A stretch of 64,000 bases of DNA from the NCBI RefSeq assembly GCF_011758745.1, contig NZ_JAANOV010000001.1:1426001-1490000 (forward strand). Reading direction: 5' to 3'. Both the position numbers and the translations under genes were made by a program. Under the pieces are notes generated by a model. It did no database searches. It saw nothing but the letters and a program-made list of their open reading frames with translations, and was not told the origin of the DNA. Below are positions 26,293-35,506 of the stretch, piece by piece; positions within the stretch are counted from its first letter, which is position 1, and every line of letters starts with the position of its first letter. The stretch is from Amycolatopsis granulosa (GTDB lineage Bacteria > Actinomycetota > Actinomycetes > Mycobacteriales > Pseudonocardiaceae).

Positions 26293-27567
26293 GTGCACGC
26301 CAAGCGTCTTCGAACGGCACTCGTCACCGCGGCGACCGGGCTCGCCGTCCTCACGGTGGCCCCACCGGCCGCGCAGGCCCAGCAGAACTGTGTCGTTCCG
26401 GGACAGCTTCTGGTTCCCGTCCCGTGGTCCCAGCAGTTGCTCGCCCCGGACCGGGTCTGGCCGCTGAGCACCGGAGCTGGGCAACGGGTGGCGGTCGTCA
26501 GCACGGGCATCACCGACAACCCGCTGCTCGCCGGGCACATCGCCGAGCGCGCAAACTTCGCGCCGCCGGACACCCGGCCCAGCGGCAACCCCGACTGCGC
26601 CGGCTCCGGCACCGGCGTGAGCGGCATCATCGCCGCACAACCGAGCGATGCGGCAGGATTCCACGGTGTGGCTCCCGGTGCGCAGATCCTGTCCGCGAAG
26701 GTCGTCGGTGACCAGTACCCGGCGGACCGGAACCCGCGCGGAACGGTGGCGCCCGAGACGCTGGCCGCGGGGATCAACTGGGCGGTCGACCGCAACGCGA
26801 CCGTGATCGCGGTGCCGGTCATCACCTACGACGACAGCCCCGCGCTGCGCGGTGCCGTGCAGCGCGCGCTGTCCCGCGACGTCGTCGTCGTGGCTGCCGT
26901 CGGCCAGCGGGCGGCGAACGAGCCGCCCGGCCTGGTCCCCTATCCCGCCGGCTACGACGGCGTGATCGGCGTAGGCTCGATCACCGAGAACGGCGGCATC
27001 GCACCGGACTCCCGTCCCACCGCGGTGGACCTGGTGGCACCCGGGGCGCACGTGATCACGACCTACCCGAACAGCGGACTGGGCACCGCGTCCGGCACCG
27101 AGTTCGCCACCGCCTACGTGGCCGGCGCGGCCGCCCTGGTCCGCGCCCACCTGCCCCATCTGTCCACTCAGGACGTCGCCCGGCGTCTGTTCGCCACCGC
27201 GACGCCCGCTCCGGAGGGCACCGGCAGCGCATCCTACGGTTACGGCCTGGTGAACCCGTACCAAGCGGTGTCCGACGAGGTGGTGGCCGGCAACCCGGTG
27301 GCGCTGCCGCCGATCGTGCCGACGACGGTCCCGCCGGATGTCGCCGCCCGCCAGGCGGCCGAGGACCGCAGTGACACGTGGGCGCTGGTCCTCGCCGCGG
27401 CCGGTCTGGCCCTCGTGGTGCTGGTGACCGCGATCGTCGCGTTCGGACCGCGTGGCCGTCGCCGCCGCTGGCGTGCCGGGCTCGCGTCCGTCCCGCAGGA
27501 CCGGCCCGAGGACGAGCGCCCCGAACCGCCGGTGGAACTGTTCAGCGACCGCCCCAAGCGGTCGTGA
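26293..27567 (+). CDS. mycP: Mycosin-family subtilase with all catalytic residues replaced (pseudoprotease)
   Basis: This 424-residue protein has mycosin layout: signal peptide (residues 1-28), subtilase domain, Pro-rich stretch, membrane helix near 363-385 (WALVLAAAGLALVVLV) and a basic cytoplasmic tail. The active site is gone. The catalytic Asp of VAVxDTG is Ser70 (VAVVSTG), the His of GHGT is Ser105 (GSGTGVSG), the Ser of GTSFA is Glu270 (GTEFATAYVAG), and the oxyanion Asn of AAGN is Gln205. The reading frame is intact with normal codon use, so the loss looks tolerated or selected and not decay. Mycosins are known to stabilise the ESX membrane complex independently of proteolysis, which may be the remaining role. 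It diverges from the toxin operon across 80 bp and faces the esx genes. Confidence 0.9.
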   Translation: MHAKRLRTALVTAATGLAVLTVAPPAAQAQQNCVVPGQLLVPVPWSQQLLAPDRVWPLSTGAGQRVAVVSTGITDNPLLAGHIAERANFAPPDTRPSGNPDCAGSGTGVSGIIAAQPSDAAGFHGVAPGAQILSAKVVGDQYPADRNPRGTVAPETLAAGINWAVDRNATVIAVPVITYDDSPALRGAVQRALSRDVVVVAAVGQRAANEPPGLVPYPAGYDGVIGVGSITENGGIAPDSRPTAVDLVAPGAHVITTYPNSGLGTASGTEFATAYVAGAAALVRAHLPHLSTQDVARRLFATATPAPEGTGSASYGYGLVNPYQAVSDEVVAGNPVALPPIVPTTVPPDVAARQAAEDRSDTWALVLAAAGLALVVLVTAIVAFGPRGRRRRWRAGLASVPQDRPEDERPEPPVELFSDRPKRS

Positions 27568-27619
27568 TCCCGCGTCGGACAACGATGTCCTCCTGTGCAG
27601 TTTCAAGATGTGCGACAAA

Positions 27620-27653
27620 CCGGCCCCGGAGCGCGGGCACGCTCCGGGACCGG
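27620..27653. terminator. Hairpin between mycP and the esx genes
   Basis: Inverted repeat with 14-bp arms (CCGGCCCCGGAGCG and its partner, one mismatch) and a six-base loop, between the convergent mycP and WXG100 genes. Likely a bidirectional terminator. Confidence 0.75.
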
Positions 27654-27670
27654 CTGGGCCGAGACTCGCC

Positions 27671-27958
27671 TCAGATGCTGAAAAAGCCCCTTGCCTGCTG
27701 GTCCTTCTCGAACGCGTTCTCCGCTGCCCGGATCACCGCGTTGCCCATGTCGTTGTGCGTGCTGGCGTAGCTGTTGACGCGCTGGTTCCAGATATCCTGG
27801 GCGTCGTCAAAGGCCCTGGCCGCCGCACCTTTCCAGTCGTCGGCCAGGATCGCCTTGGCCCTGGTCTTGAACTGCTCGAACAGCTGGATCAGCTCGCCGG
27901 ACTTCGTGATGTTGGTGGTGCCGGTGTCGCCGACCGTGCCGTCGTAGCGCAGAACCAT
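27671..27958 (-). CDS. WXG100 family secreted protein (EsxB-like)
   Basis: A 95-residue helical hairpin protein with the WxG turn in ADDWKGAAARAF, which is diagnostic of WXG100 proteins secreted as dimers by ESX systems. It is last in the eccD-eccB-esx run, 31 bases after its partner, so the two probably form a heterodimer. Third positions are less biased than in neighbours, as is common for abundant small secreted proteins. Confidence 0.85.
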   Translation of the reverse strand: MVLRYDGTVGDTGTTNITKSGELIQLFEQFKTRAKAILADDWKGAAARAFDDAQDIWNQRVNSYASTHNDMGNAVIRAAENAFEKDQQARGFFSI

Positions 27959-27989
27959 GTCTGTCCCCTTCCCGAAGTTGGCGGCGCCG

Positions 27990-28340
27990 TCACACGGACG
28001 CGGTTCCGCCGAGCCGGCCGAAGTTCATGCCACCCGAACCCGGCGCGATGGCGTTGATGACGTTCTGGCTGTCGAGATCCTGGTTGGTCAACAGGTTCGT
28101 GGTGCCGGTGATGCCGTTGACCAGGGTGTCGAGGATGGGAGCCAGCTGGCTCTTCCAGAAGTTGAGCATCTCGTCCTGCTTGCCCAGCGCGGCGGTCGAC
28201 GCGCCACCGAGCCAGCTGGCGCCGACCACACCCGCGTAGTCGGCGTGGATGCTCGAGCAGAGCTGCTCGCCCTGGTCCTTGGCGTCGCTGAGGAGAGTCC
28301 TCAGGTTCTGGGTCTGTGTCTCATCGAGTTTCAGGGTCAT
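27990..28340 (-). CDS. WXG100-like secreted protein (EsxA-like)
   Basis: A 116-residue protein with a central ASWLGGAS turn (W-x-G) between two helices, so WXG100-like, with a longer Gly-rich tail (GSGGMNFGRLGG). It precedes the second WXG100 gene and is likely its partner. A 150-base gap separates it from eccB and may hold its own promoter. Confidence 0.8.
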   Translation of the reverse strand: MTLKLDETQTQNLRTLLSDAKDQGEQLCSSIHADYAGVVGASWLGGASTAALGKQDEMLNFWKSQLAPILDTLVNGITGTTNLLTNQDLDSQNVINAIAPGSGGMNFGRLGGTASV

Positions 28341-28454
28341 ACCTGATCACCCCCGTCTAGCGGACGTTGCACCGCCAGCGTAAGTCGCGTACCTGACAGT
28401 GCTCCGTCGCGCGGCAGCGCCCAGACGAGGAGCGCATCCCCAGGTAAACGCTTA

Positions 28455-28469
28455 TTGAAAATTGTTCAA
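28455..28469. promoter_or_regulatory. AT-rich inverted repeat upstream of the esx pair
   Basis: TTGAA-N5-TTCAA lies in the only AT-rich patch between the end of eccB and the first WXG100 gene. On the minus strand TTGAAC here could serve as a -35 element. This would let the esx pair be made independently of eccD-eccB. No protein partner is known. Confidence 0.35.
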
Positions 28470-28491
28470 CAGCGCCACGGGTGCGGGGCCA

Positions 28492-29892
28492 CTACGGGAC
28501 CGCTGTCACCATGGCCGCGGCGGGGTTGAGCGTGGGGCCCTCCGGGATGCGCTGCACCAGCGCGGCCGGCATGTCCACCGCCGAGGCCGCCGAATACCCC
28601 AGCTGGGCCAGCACTTTGTCGTCGGGCACCGGGTACCGCAGGCCGGTGTCGGTCACGAGCGTGTACGCCCCCGCGGTGGCGGTCGCCGAGGGCAGCACCC
28701 GCACCACGGCGACGCTACCCGGCGGGACCAGCACCCGGTCGGCCAGCTTGGTGCCGGTGCTGCTCTCCAGACTGGTGCTGATGGCGGCGTCCAGGACGCT
28801 CGCGTCGCCACCGACCGAGATCACCGGATCGGTGCGGGCGTCGTGCGTCTGCGAGCAGAGCGTCACGTCGGACCCGTCGGGCACGGTGACCAGCTCCGGG
28901 GGCAGCGACGGCGGTGCCGCCTCACCCTGCGCCGGCGCCAGGGCCGTGCTGGTCGGCGCGGCGTTCGCGGCCGCGGCGGGGATTTCCCTGGGCGTCACCG
29001 AGTACTGGCCGGACAGGATCCGCACCTGCAGCTCGGTCAGCGGGGCCAGCCCGTCGGCCCGGACGAGGTAGTACTGCACGCCGCGGGAGAGCGGGTAGTA
29101 CACGATGTCACCGACGCTGGACCCACTGAGCACTGTGGACGGCGAGCCCTGCCCTGGCACGTCGATCCGGCCGATGTCCTGCCCCACCGGCAGGCCGTTC
29201 AACCAGGCCGTGCCGGCCGCCACCGCCGTGGCCCTGGCGCCGAACAGGGACCTGATCACGGCGGCGTCGGTGATCCGGTAGCGGTGGTTGTTCCACACGA
29301 GGTGGACCGTGCCGTCCGTGGCGTCGCGGGCCAGGATCGCGCGCTGGCCCAGCGGGGTGCCGCCGGGCATCGCCTGCCCCACCAGCAGGGTCGTGGTGGT
29401 CATCGGCCCGCCGGCGAAGTTGCGGCCCAGCACCGAGCACATCGTCCACGGCGTCGCGGCGGCGCGGCCGGCGGGCGGCAGCGAGGCCGGCGCCCCGGGG
29501 ATGCCGACCGCGGGCCTGCGGGCCAGCCCCGCCAGGTCCGCACCGGACACGCGGTACGGACCGGCCTTTTCGGCGCTGGTCAGCAGCCGCGCGGAGGCGT
29601 AGTTCAGCGTCGGCTGCAGCTCTCCGGAACGGTAGACGAACGTCGCGCCCGTCTCGCGCTCGATGACCACCGCACCGTCGGTCTTCCAGGACGTGCCGCC
29701 GACCCCGGTGAACACGCCGTACACGCCGAAACCCGCGGCGACCAGCACCGTGATCATGATCCCGGCGAACAGCGCGCCCACTCCGCGCCGCAACGGCGTC
29801 AGCTCCGGATCGGTCTCGTGCACGATGAGCGCGGAGGTGACCCGCTGCATCATGAACTGGTAGGCCTGCAGCTGGTCGCGACGAGTGGGCAC
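28492..29892 (-). CDS. eccB: Type VII secretion protein EccB
   Basis: A 466-residue protein with the EccB layout: a short cytoplasmic N-terminus (MPTRRDQLQAYQFMMQR), one membrane helix near residues 38-60, and a large extracytoplasmic beta-rich repeat domain. EccB is a core subunit of the ESX membrane channel. It follows eccD by 18 bases, so the two are co-transcribed. Length is normal for the family. Confidence 0.92.
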   Translation of the reverse strand: MPTRRDQLQAYQFMMQRVTSALIVHETDPELTPLRRGVGALFAGIMITVLVAAGFGVYGVFTGVGGTSWKTDGAVVIERETGATFVYRSGELQPTLNYASARLLTSAEKAGPYRVSGADLAGLARRPAVGIPGAPASLPPAGRAAATPWTMCSVLGRNFAGGPMTTTTLLVGQAMPGGTPLGQRAILARDATDGTVHLVWNNHRYRITDAAVIRSLFGARATAVAAGTAWLNGLPVGQDIGRIDVPGQGSPSTVLSGSSVGDIVYYPLSRGVQYYLVRADGLAPLTELQVRILSGQYSVTPREIPAAAANAAPTSTALAPAQGEAAPPSLPPELVTVPDGSDVTLCSQTHDARTDPVISVGGDASVLDAAISTSLESSTGTKLADRVLVPPGSVAVVRVLPSATATAGAYTLVTDTGLRYPVPDDKVLAQLGYSAASAVDMPAALVQRIPEGPTLNPAAAMVTAVP

Positions 29893-29910
29893 GCCTCTCC
29901 CTCAGCTCCC

Positions 29911-31311
29911 TCAGCCGATCGAGGCCATCAGGCCCTGGACATATGCGAAGAATCCGGTGATGAAGCCCGCGAACGGGATCAGGGCCACGATAGCGGTGAC
30001 GTCCACGATGTCGGCGATCCGGCCGAGCCAGGGCGAGGGGTTCTTGCGGCTGTACACCACCCCGGCGGCCGCGACCAGCAACGCGATCACCACCAGCGCC
30101 AGCAGGACCAGCCCGGACCCGACGTTTCCGGCGGCGGTGCCGAAGCACCAGCGGGTGAGCAGCGCGAACACCCACAGCCCGGCGGCCAGCAGCGGGATCC
30201 GCTGCCGCGGCACCGGGAACAGCCGGGCGCGCAGCAGCAGCGCCGCGCACGCGAGCAGCAGCATCAGCAGCCGGGAGCCGCCACCGTGCGCGGCGAGGAA
30301 GATCGCGGCGAGCGCGCTGATCAGGGCGCCACCGGAGAGCAGGCCGGTGAGCAGCTCGTCGGCGCGGGCGGCCGCGTCGAACACCGCGGGCGTGGCCGGC
30401 TGCGGCTCGTCGTTGAGCAGGTCGGCCGGACGCTGCGGGAGCGCGGGCAGCGGGACGCGGCCCAGCCGCAGCGACAGCCACGGATACCCGGGCAGCAGGC
30501 CGATCGCGATGGTCAGGACCAGCGCACCGGCCGCGTCCGGGGCCATCCAGTAGCCGAACAGCGCCCCCAGCGCGCCGAAGAACCCGGTGGCGATCGCCGC
30601 GACGAACACCCGGCTCGCCGCGCCGACGCCCAGGTAACCGACGATGCCGAAGACCAGCACCGCGATCATGCCGAGCAGCAGCTGCGGCGCACCGAACCCG
30701 AACAGCCGCAGGTGGTCCGGCGCGGTCGGCAGGTAACCGCCGAGGAACGCGTACGGCAGCGCCGAACCGGCGAACACCGCGCCCGCGTAGGCGTCCGGCA
30801 CCGCGCGGGCCACCACGATGCCCAGCGCGGTCAGGACCACCGCGGCGGCCAGCGCGACCAGGCCGGCGCCGAGCCAGGGTGGTTCGAACGACAGCGAGAC
30901 CAGGCTGCCCCCGCACAGCAGCACGGCCGCGATGACCAGCCCGGCCCGCCGGGTGGCGGCGCGGCCCCAGCTGCGCCCGTACCGGCGCGCGCCGCTGGCG
31001 ATGGCCTCGACCACGTCGTCGTACTCGATCTCGGGCCAGTCGACCGGACCGGGGACCAGGTGCAGGATCTCGCCGTCGCGCACCTCCTGCGCGGCCAGCG
31101 TCTGCCTGCCGTCCAGTCGTTCACCGGTGGGGCGCCGCAGCGACCAGCCGCCGTGCTGCTCCCCGGTGTCCGGCGCGTCCTCGCCCGCGTGGCGCAGGAT
31201 GTAGGGCAGCAGTTCGGCCACCGGCACGTTCTCGGGGAGCGCGACGTCGATCCCGCGCTTGGGCGTGGTGATGCTCACCTTCGCGAGGGTCGTGCCCATC
31301 GCCGACGTCAT
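29911..31311 (-). CDS. eccD: Type VII secretion integral membrane protein EccD
   Basis: Start chosen at ATG 31311, preceded by GGAGGTAGGGG, and not at the in-frame codon 51 bases upstream. The 466-residue product has an N-terminal ubiquitin-like domain (AKVSITTPKRGIDVALPENV...) followed by about eleven membrane helices ending at the C-terminus. This is the EccD pattern; it lines the ESX membrane pore. It diverges from eccC over about 120 bp. Confidence 0.92.
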   Translation of the reverse strand: MTSAMGTTLAKVSITTPKRGIDVALPENVPVAELLPYILRHAGEDAPDTGEQHGGWSLRRPTGERLDGRQTLAAQEVRDGEILHLVPGPVDWPEIEYDDVVEAIASGARRYGRSWGRAATRRAGLVIAAVLLCGGSLVSLSFEPPWLGAGLVALAAAVVLTALGIVVARAVPDAYAGAVFAGSALPYAFLGGYLPTAPDHLRLFGFGAPQLLLGMIAVLVFGIVGYLGVGAASRVFVAAIATGFFGALGALFGYWMAPDAAGALVLTIAIGLLPGYPWLSLRLGRVPLPALPQRPADLLNDEPQPATPAVFDAAARADELLTGLLSGGALISALAAIFLAAHGGGSRLLMLLLACAALLLRARLFPVPRQRIPLLAAGLWVFALLTRWCFGTAAGNVGSGLVLLALVVIALLVAAAGVVYSRKNPSPWLGRIADIVDVTAIVALIPFAGFITGFFAYVQGLMASIG

Positions 31312-31432
31312 GCTGCCCCTACCTCCAAATTGGACCCCGAGCCCGGCTGGGAGAGTATCCATTAAATCGCGACACTAGGCTTTGCGGAAAGCTCTATGCT
31401 GGCGCACCCGGGCGCTCGGGAGGTTTGCGGTC
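31312..31432. promoter_or_regulatory. Divergent promoter region of eccD and eccC
   Basis: This short gap separates the two divergent ESX operons. It contains a less GC-rich stretch (about 31350-31400) with TTTAAT on the minus strand and TATGCT on the plus strand as possible -10 elements, and GGGAGG before the eccC TTG. No clear operator is visible. Confidence 0.4.
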
Positions 31433-34400
31433 TTGGGAACGATCATAGTCAAGCGGCCACTCCGGCGGCCCGCGCCTGACCTGCCCTCGGGCGACGTGGT
31501 GCTCGATCCCCCACCGGAGAACCCGCCGCCCGGCGGCAAGAGCTGGACGCGGGTGCTGATGATCCTGCCGATGCTCGCCGGCACCGGCGGCATGGCGCTG
31601 CTGATCGGCGCCGGCCGGTCCGGCCCCCTGATGTACGTCGCCGGCGCCATGTACGGCATCGCGGTGCTGGGCATGATCCTGTTCCAGATCATCAGCCAGG
31701 GCGGGCAGGGCGCGAGCAAGCAGGAGATGATCGCCAGCCGCCGCCGGTACATGCGGCGGCTGTCGCAGCTGCGTGCCCAGGTGCGGGACACGATCGAGCA
31801 GCAGCGCCGCGCGATGTTCTACCGCCACCCGGACCCGGCGCGGCTGTGGTCGACCGCGCAGAGCGCGCGGTTGTGGGAGCGGCGGCCGGGCGACTGGGAC
31901 TTCACCGTGATCCGGATCGGGCTGGGTTCGCAGGAGCTGGCCACGCCGCTGGTGCCGCCGGAGACCAAGCCGATCGACGAGCTGGAGCCGCTGTGCGCGA
32001 TGGCGCTGCGGAAGTTCGTCACCACCTACTCCACCGTGCCGGACCTGCCGGTGGCGGTCGCGCTGCGCGGGTTCTCCCGGATCCACCTGACCGGCGACGA
32101 CGACCGCAAGCGTGCGCTGGCCCGCGCGCTGGTGGCCCAGCTGGGCACGTTCCACGCGCCGAGCGACGTGCTGACCGCGTTTTGCGTGCGCGACCGAGAG
32201 CTGTGGGACTGGGCCAAGTGGCTGCCGCACGCGCTGCACCCGGCCAAGACCGACGCCGTCGGCCAGATCCGGCTGGTCGCCCCCAGCGTCACCGCGCTGG
32301 AGGCGATGCTCGATGACGTGGTGGCCAACCGGCCGCGGTTCAACCCGGGCACCCAGCCGATCGAGGGCTCGACGCACGTGGTGGTGGTCGTCGACGGCGG
32401 CGACACCGGCGGCTCGGAGCACCTGATGATCGAGGGCGGGGTCGAGGGCGTCACGGTCGTCGACCTCTCCGGCGAGCCGCCGCGCCTGCTCGACGCGGCC
32501 ACGCTGGTCCTGGACATCGCCCCGGACGGGCACCTGACGAGCCGCACCATGGACGGCGCCGGTGACATCGGCACCGCCGACGCGCTGGGCATCGAGGAGA
32601 TGCGCGGCCTGGTGCGCACCCTGGCACCGCTGCGGCTGTCCGCGCTGACCGCGAGCGAGCAGCCGCTGTCCGGGTCGCTGGAGCTCACCGACCTGCTCGG
32701 CCTTGGCGACCCGTACGAGTTCGACCTCGCCAGGAGCTGGGAGGCGAGGTCCAACCGGGACCGGCTGCGGGTGCCGATCGGCATCACCGCCGACGGCAGG
32801 CCGATGGAACTGGACCTCAAGGAGTCCGCGCAGGACGGCATGGGCCCGCACGGCCTGCTCGTCGGCGCCACCGGGTCCGGCAAGTCCGAGCTGCTGCGGA
32901 CGCTGGTGCTGGCGCTGGCCGTCACCCACGACTCGGAAATCCTCAACTTCGTGCTGGTCGACTTCAAGGGTGGCGCCACCTTCACCAAGCTGGACCGGCT
33001 GCCGCACACCAGCGCCGTGATCACCAACCTGGCCGACGAGCTGCACCTGGTGGACCGCATGCTCGACGCGATCGGCGGCGAGCTGGTGCGCAGGCAGGAG
33101 CTGCTGCGCAAGGCGGGCAACTACGGTTCGCAGCGCGACTACGAGAAGGCCCGCACCGCCGGCGCGCCGCTCGATCCGCTGCCCGCGCTGCTGATCGTGG
33201 TGGACGAGTTCTCCGAACTGCTCACCGCGCGGCCGGACTTCATCGACATGTTCGTCCAGATCGGACGCGTCGGCCGGTCGCTCGGGGTGCACCTGCTGCT
33301 CGCTTCGCAGCGGCTGGAGGAGGGACGGCTGCGCGGGCTGGACTCGCACCTGTCCTACCGCATCGCGCTGCGCACCTTCTCGGCCATGGAGAGCCGGGTC
33401 GTGCTCGGCACCCCGGACGCGTTCCAGCTCCCCCGCTCCCCCGGCAACGGCTTCCTCAAGACCGGGGTGGACGAGCTGACCCGGTTCAAGGCGGCGTACG
33501 TGTCGGGTGTGCACCAGCGCGGCACCGTGCAGCGCACCGACGACGAAGGCCGCCAGATCGATCCGGTGCAGGACTACTCCACGGCCTACCTGCGGCCGCG
33601 GCTGGCGGAGCAGCCGCTGGAGCCGGCGCGGCGCGAGTCCGACGACCTCGGCGAGACGCTGATGGACGTGCTGGTGGCCCGGCTGGAGGGGCAGGGCGCG
33701 CCGGCGCACCAGGTGTGGCTGCCGCCGCTGGAGCAGCCCCCGACGCTGGACAAGCTGCTGGAACCGCTGGTGCACGATCCGGACCGGGGTCTGACCACCG
33801 GGCAGACCGAGTACCTCGGCGCCCTGCACGCCGCGGCAGGGGTCATCGACCGGCCGGCGGACCAGCGCCGCGACGTCTGCTGGCTGGACCTGTCGGGCGC
33901 GGGCGGCAGCGTCGCCATCGTCGGTGGCCCGCAGAGCGGCAAGAGCACCGTGATCCGCACGATCATCGGCAGCCTCGCACTCACCCACACCCCGGCCGAG
34001 GTGCAGTTCTTCTGCCTCGACTTCGGTGGCGGTGGCCTCACCGCGATGCGCGAGCTGGCACACGTCGGCGGGGTGGCGACGCGGCGCGACGTCGACCGGG
34101 TGCGGCGCAGCATCGCGGAAGCCCGAACCCTTCTCGCCGAACGGGAACAGCGGTTCGCCGAGCACGGCATCGACGGGATGGGGACCTACCGCAAACTCCT
34201 CCGGGACGGCCGGTTCCCGGAGGACCGGTTCGGCGACCTGTTCCTCGTCGTCGACGGCTGGGGCACCCTGCGGTCGGAGTTCGAGGACCTGGAGCCGGGC
34301 GTCACCGAGCTGATCAACCGCGGCCTGGCGTTCGGGATCCACATCGTCGCCAGCGCCAACCGGTGGATGGACCTGCGGATGAACGTCCGCGACATGTTCG

Positions 34401-35386
34401 GCAGCCGGATCGAGCTGCGGCTGGGCGACCCGGTCGATTCGGTGATCGGGCGACGGCAGGCGGCCGGTGTCCCCGAGCAGTCCCCCGGACGCGGCCTCGC
34501 GCCCGACGGCATGCACTTCCTGTCCGGCGTGCCCCGCATCGACGGGCAGGAGACCGCGGCCGGCCTGGCGGAGGCGGTCAACCAGTTCGTGCACACGGTC
34601 AGCGGTGCGTGGGCCGGGCCGCGTGCTCCGCGGGTCCGCCTGCTGCCCGCCGAACTGCCTTACGCCGAGCTGCCCGCGCCCGGCGCGGCGGGGATCCCGA
34701 TCGGCATCTCCGAGACCGACCTGCGGCCGGTGCACCTCGACTTCGCCGCCGATCCCCACCTGATCCTGTTCGGTGACGTCGAGTCCGGCAAGAGCACCTT
34801 CCTGCGGGCGCTGGCGAAGAGCATCATGACGCGCTACTCCCCGGCCGAGGCGCAGATCGCGCTGATCGACTTCCGGCGGAGCATGCTCGGGCTCATCCCG
34901 GACGAGTACTTGATCGGTTATGCGACGACGAGCGGAACCGTTCAGGAAATGACGCGTCTGACCATCGACGCGATGCAGAACCGGCTGCCGGGAGGTGACA
35001 TCACGCCCGAGCAGCTCCGCTCCCGCAGCTGGTGGACCGGGCCGGAGCTGTTCATCCTGGTCGACGACTACGACCTGGTCGCCCCGAACCCGCACGACAA
35101 CCCGCTGACCAAGCTGCTGGAGTTCATGACCCAGGGCCGGGACATCGGGCTGCACCTGGTGGTCACGCGCCGCACGGGTGGCGCCGCGCGGGCGATGTTC
35201 GACCCGGTCATCGCCCGGATCCGGGACCTCGCCTCGCCGGGGATCCTGATGTCGGGCAGCCGCGAGGAGGGGCCGCTGCTGGGCAACATCAAGCCCCAGA
35301 AGCTGCCCCCGGGCCGCGGCTGGTTCATCACGCGTGGTGCGGGCGCGCAGCTGGTCCAGCTCGCGCACCTGCCCGCCGACGAGTAG
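31433..35386 (+). CDS. eccC: Type VII secretion ATPase EccC (fused EccCa/EccCb)
   Basis: I place the start at TTG 31433, nine bases after GGGAGG, because the EccC N-terminus normally begins GTIIVKRPxRRPAP. The 1,317-residue product has two N-terminal membrane helices (residues about 35-90) and three FtsK/SpoIIIE-type ATPase domains. All three Walker A motifs are intact: GATGSGKSEL (near 32865), GGPQSGKSTV (near 33925) and GDVESGKSTF (near 34770). The first domain also has Walker B LLIVVDEFSELL. EccC recognises substrates and powers ESX export. Ca and Cb are one chain here, as in ESX-3 to ESX-5. Confidence 0.95.
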   Translation: MGTIIVKRPLRRPAPDLPSGDVVLDPPPENPPPGGKSWTRVLMILPMLAGTGGMALLIGAGRSGPLMYVAGAMYGIAVLGMILFQIISQGGQGASKQEMIASRRRYMRRLSQLRAQVRDTIEQQRRAMFYRHPDPARLWSTAQSARLWERRPGDWDFTVIRIGLGSQELATPLVPPETKPIDELEPLCAMALRKFVTTYSTVPDLPVAVALRGFSRIHLTGDDDRKRALARALVAQLGTFHAPSDVLTAFCVRDRELWDWAKWLPHALHPAKTDAVGQIRLVAPSVTALEAMLDDVVANRPRFNPGTQPIEGSTHVVVVVDGGDTGGSEHLMIEGGVEGVTVVDLSGEPPRLLDAATLVLDIAPDGHLTSRTMDGAGDIGTADALGIEEMRGLVRTLAPLRLSALTASEQPLSGSLELTDLLGLGDPYEFDLARSWEARSNRDRLRVPIGITADGRPMELDLKESAQDGMGPHGLLVGATGSGKSELLRTLVLALAVTHDSEILNFVLVDFKGGATFTKLDRLPHTSAVITNLADELHLVDRMLDAIGGELVRRQELLRKAGNYGSQRDYEKARTAGAPLDPLPALLIVVDEFSELLTARPDFIDMFVQIGRVGRSLGVHLLLASQRLEEGRLRGLDSHLSYRIALRTFSAMESRVVLGTPDAFQLPRSPGNGFLKTGVDELTRFKAAYVSGVHQRGTVQRTDDEGRQIDPVQDYSTAYLRPRLAEQPLEPARRESDDLGETLMDVLVARLEGQGAPAHQVWLPPLEQPPTLDKLLEPLVHDPDRGLTTGQTEYLGALHAAAGVIDRPADQRRDVCWLDLSGAGGSVAIVGGPQSGKSTVIRTIIGSLALTHTPAEVQFFCLDFGGGGLTAMRELAHVGGVATRRDVDRVRRSIAEARTLLAEREQRFAEHGIDGMGTYRKLLRDGRFPEDRFGDLFLVVDGWGTLRSEFEDLEPGVTELINRGLAFGIHIVASANRWMDLRMNVRDMFGSRIELRLGDPVDSVIGRRQAAGVPEQSPGRGLAPDGMHFLSGVPRIDGQETAAGLAEAVNQFVHTVSGAWAGPRAPRVRLLPAELPYAELPAPGAAGIPIGISETDLRPVHLDFAADPHLILFGDVESGKSTFLRALAKSIMTRYSPAEAQIALIDFRRSMLGLIPDEYLIGYATTSGTVQEMTRLTIDAMQNRLPGGDITPEQLRSRSWWTGPELFILVDDYDLVAPNPHDNPLTKLLEFMTQGRDIGLHLVVTRRTGGAARAMFDPVIARIRDLASPGILMSGSREEGPLLGNIKPQKLPPGRGWFITRGAGAQLVQLAHLPADE

Positions 35387-35431
35387 GACACCCCGGTACG
35401 GGGGTTGACAGGGGATGGTTGCCTGAGTGCG

Positions 35432-35470
35432 GCGGGTGCCGGCCGACCCCTACCCCCGGCCGGCACCCGC
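35432..35470. terminator. Strong hairpin between eccC and the next gene
   Basis: Perfect 13-bp arms (GCGGGTGCCGGCC and its complement) around a 13-base loop, 46 bases after the eccC stop and 37 bases before the next ATG. It could end the eccC transcript or reduce read-through into the ESX-associated genes. Confidence 0.7.
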
Positions 35471-35506
35471 TGCCAGCCAGGCAGCACGAGGTCAGGGAGG
35501 GACACC

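Noticed and set aside
31394-35368. Minus-strand open frame of 1,324 codons opposite eccC
   Set aside because: eccC on the plus strand has clear ATPase motifs and codon bias; the opposite frame is low complexity.
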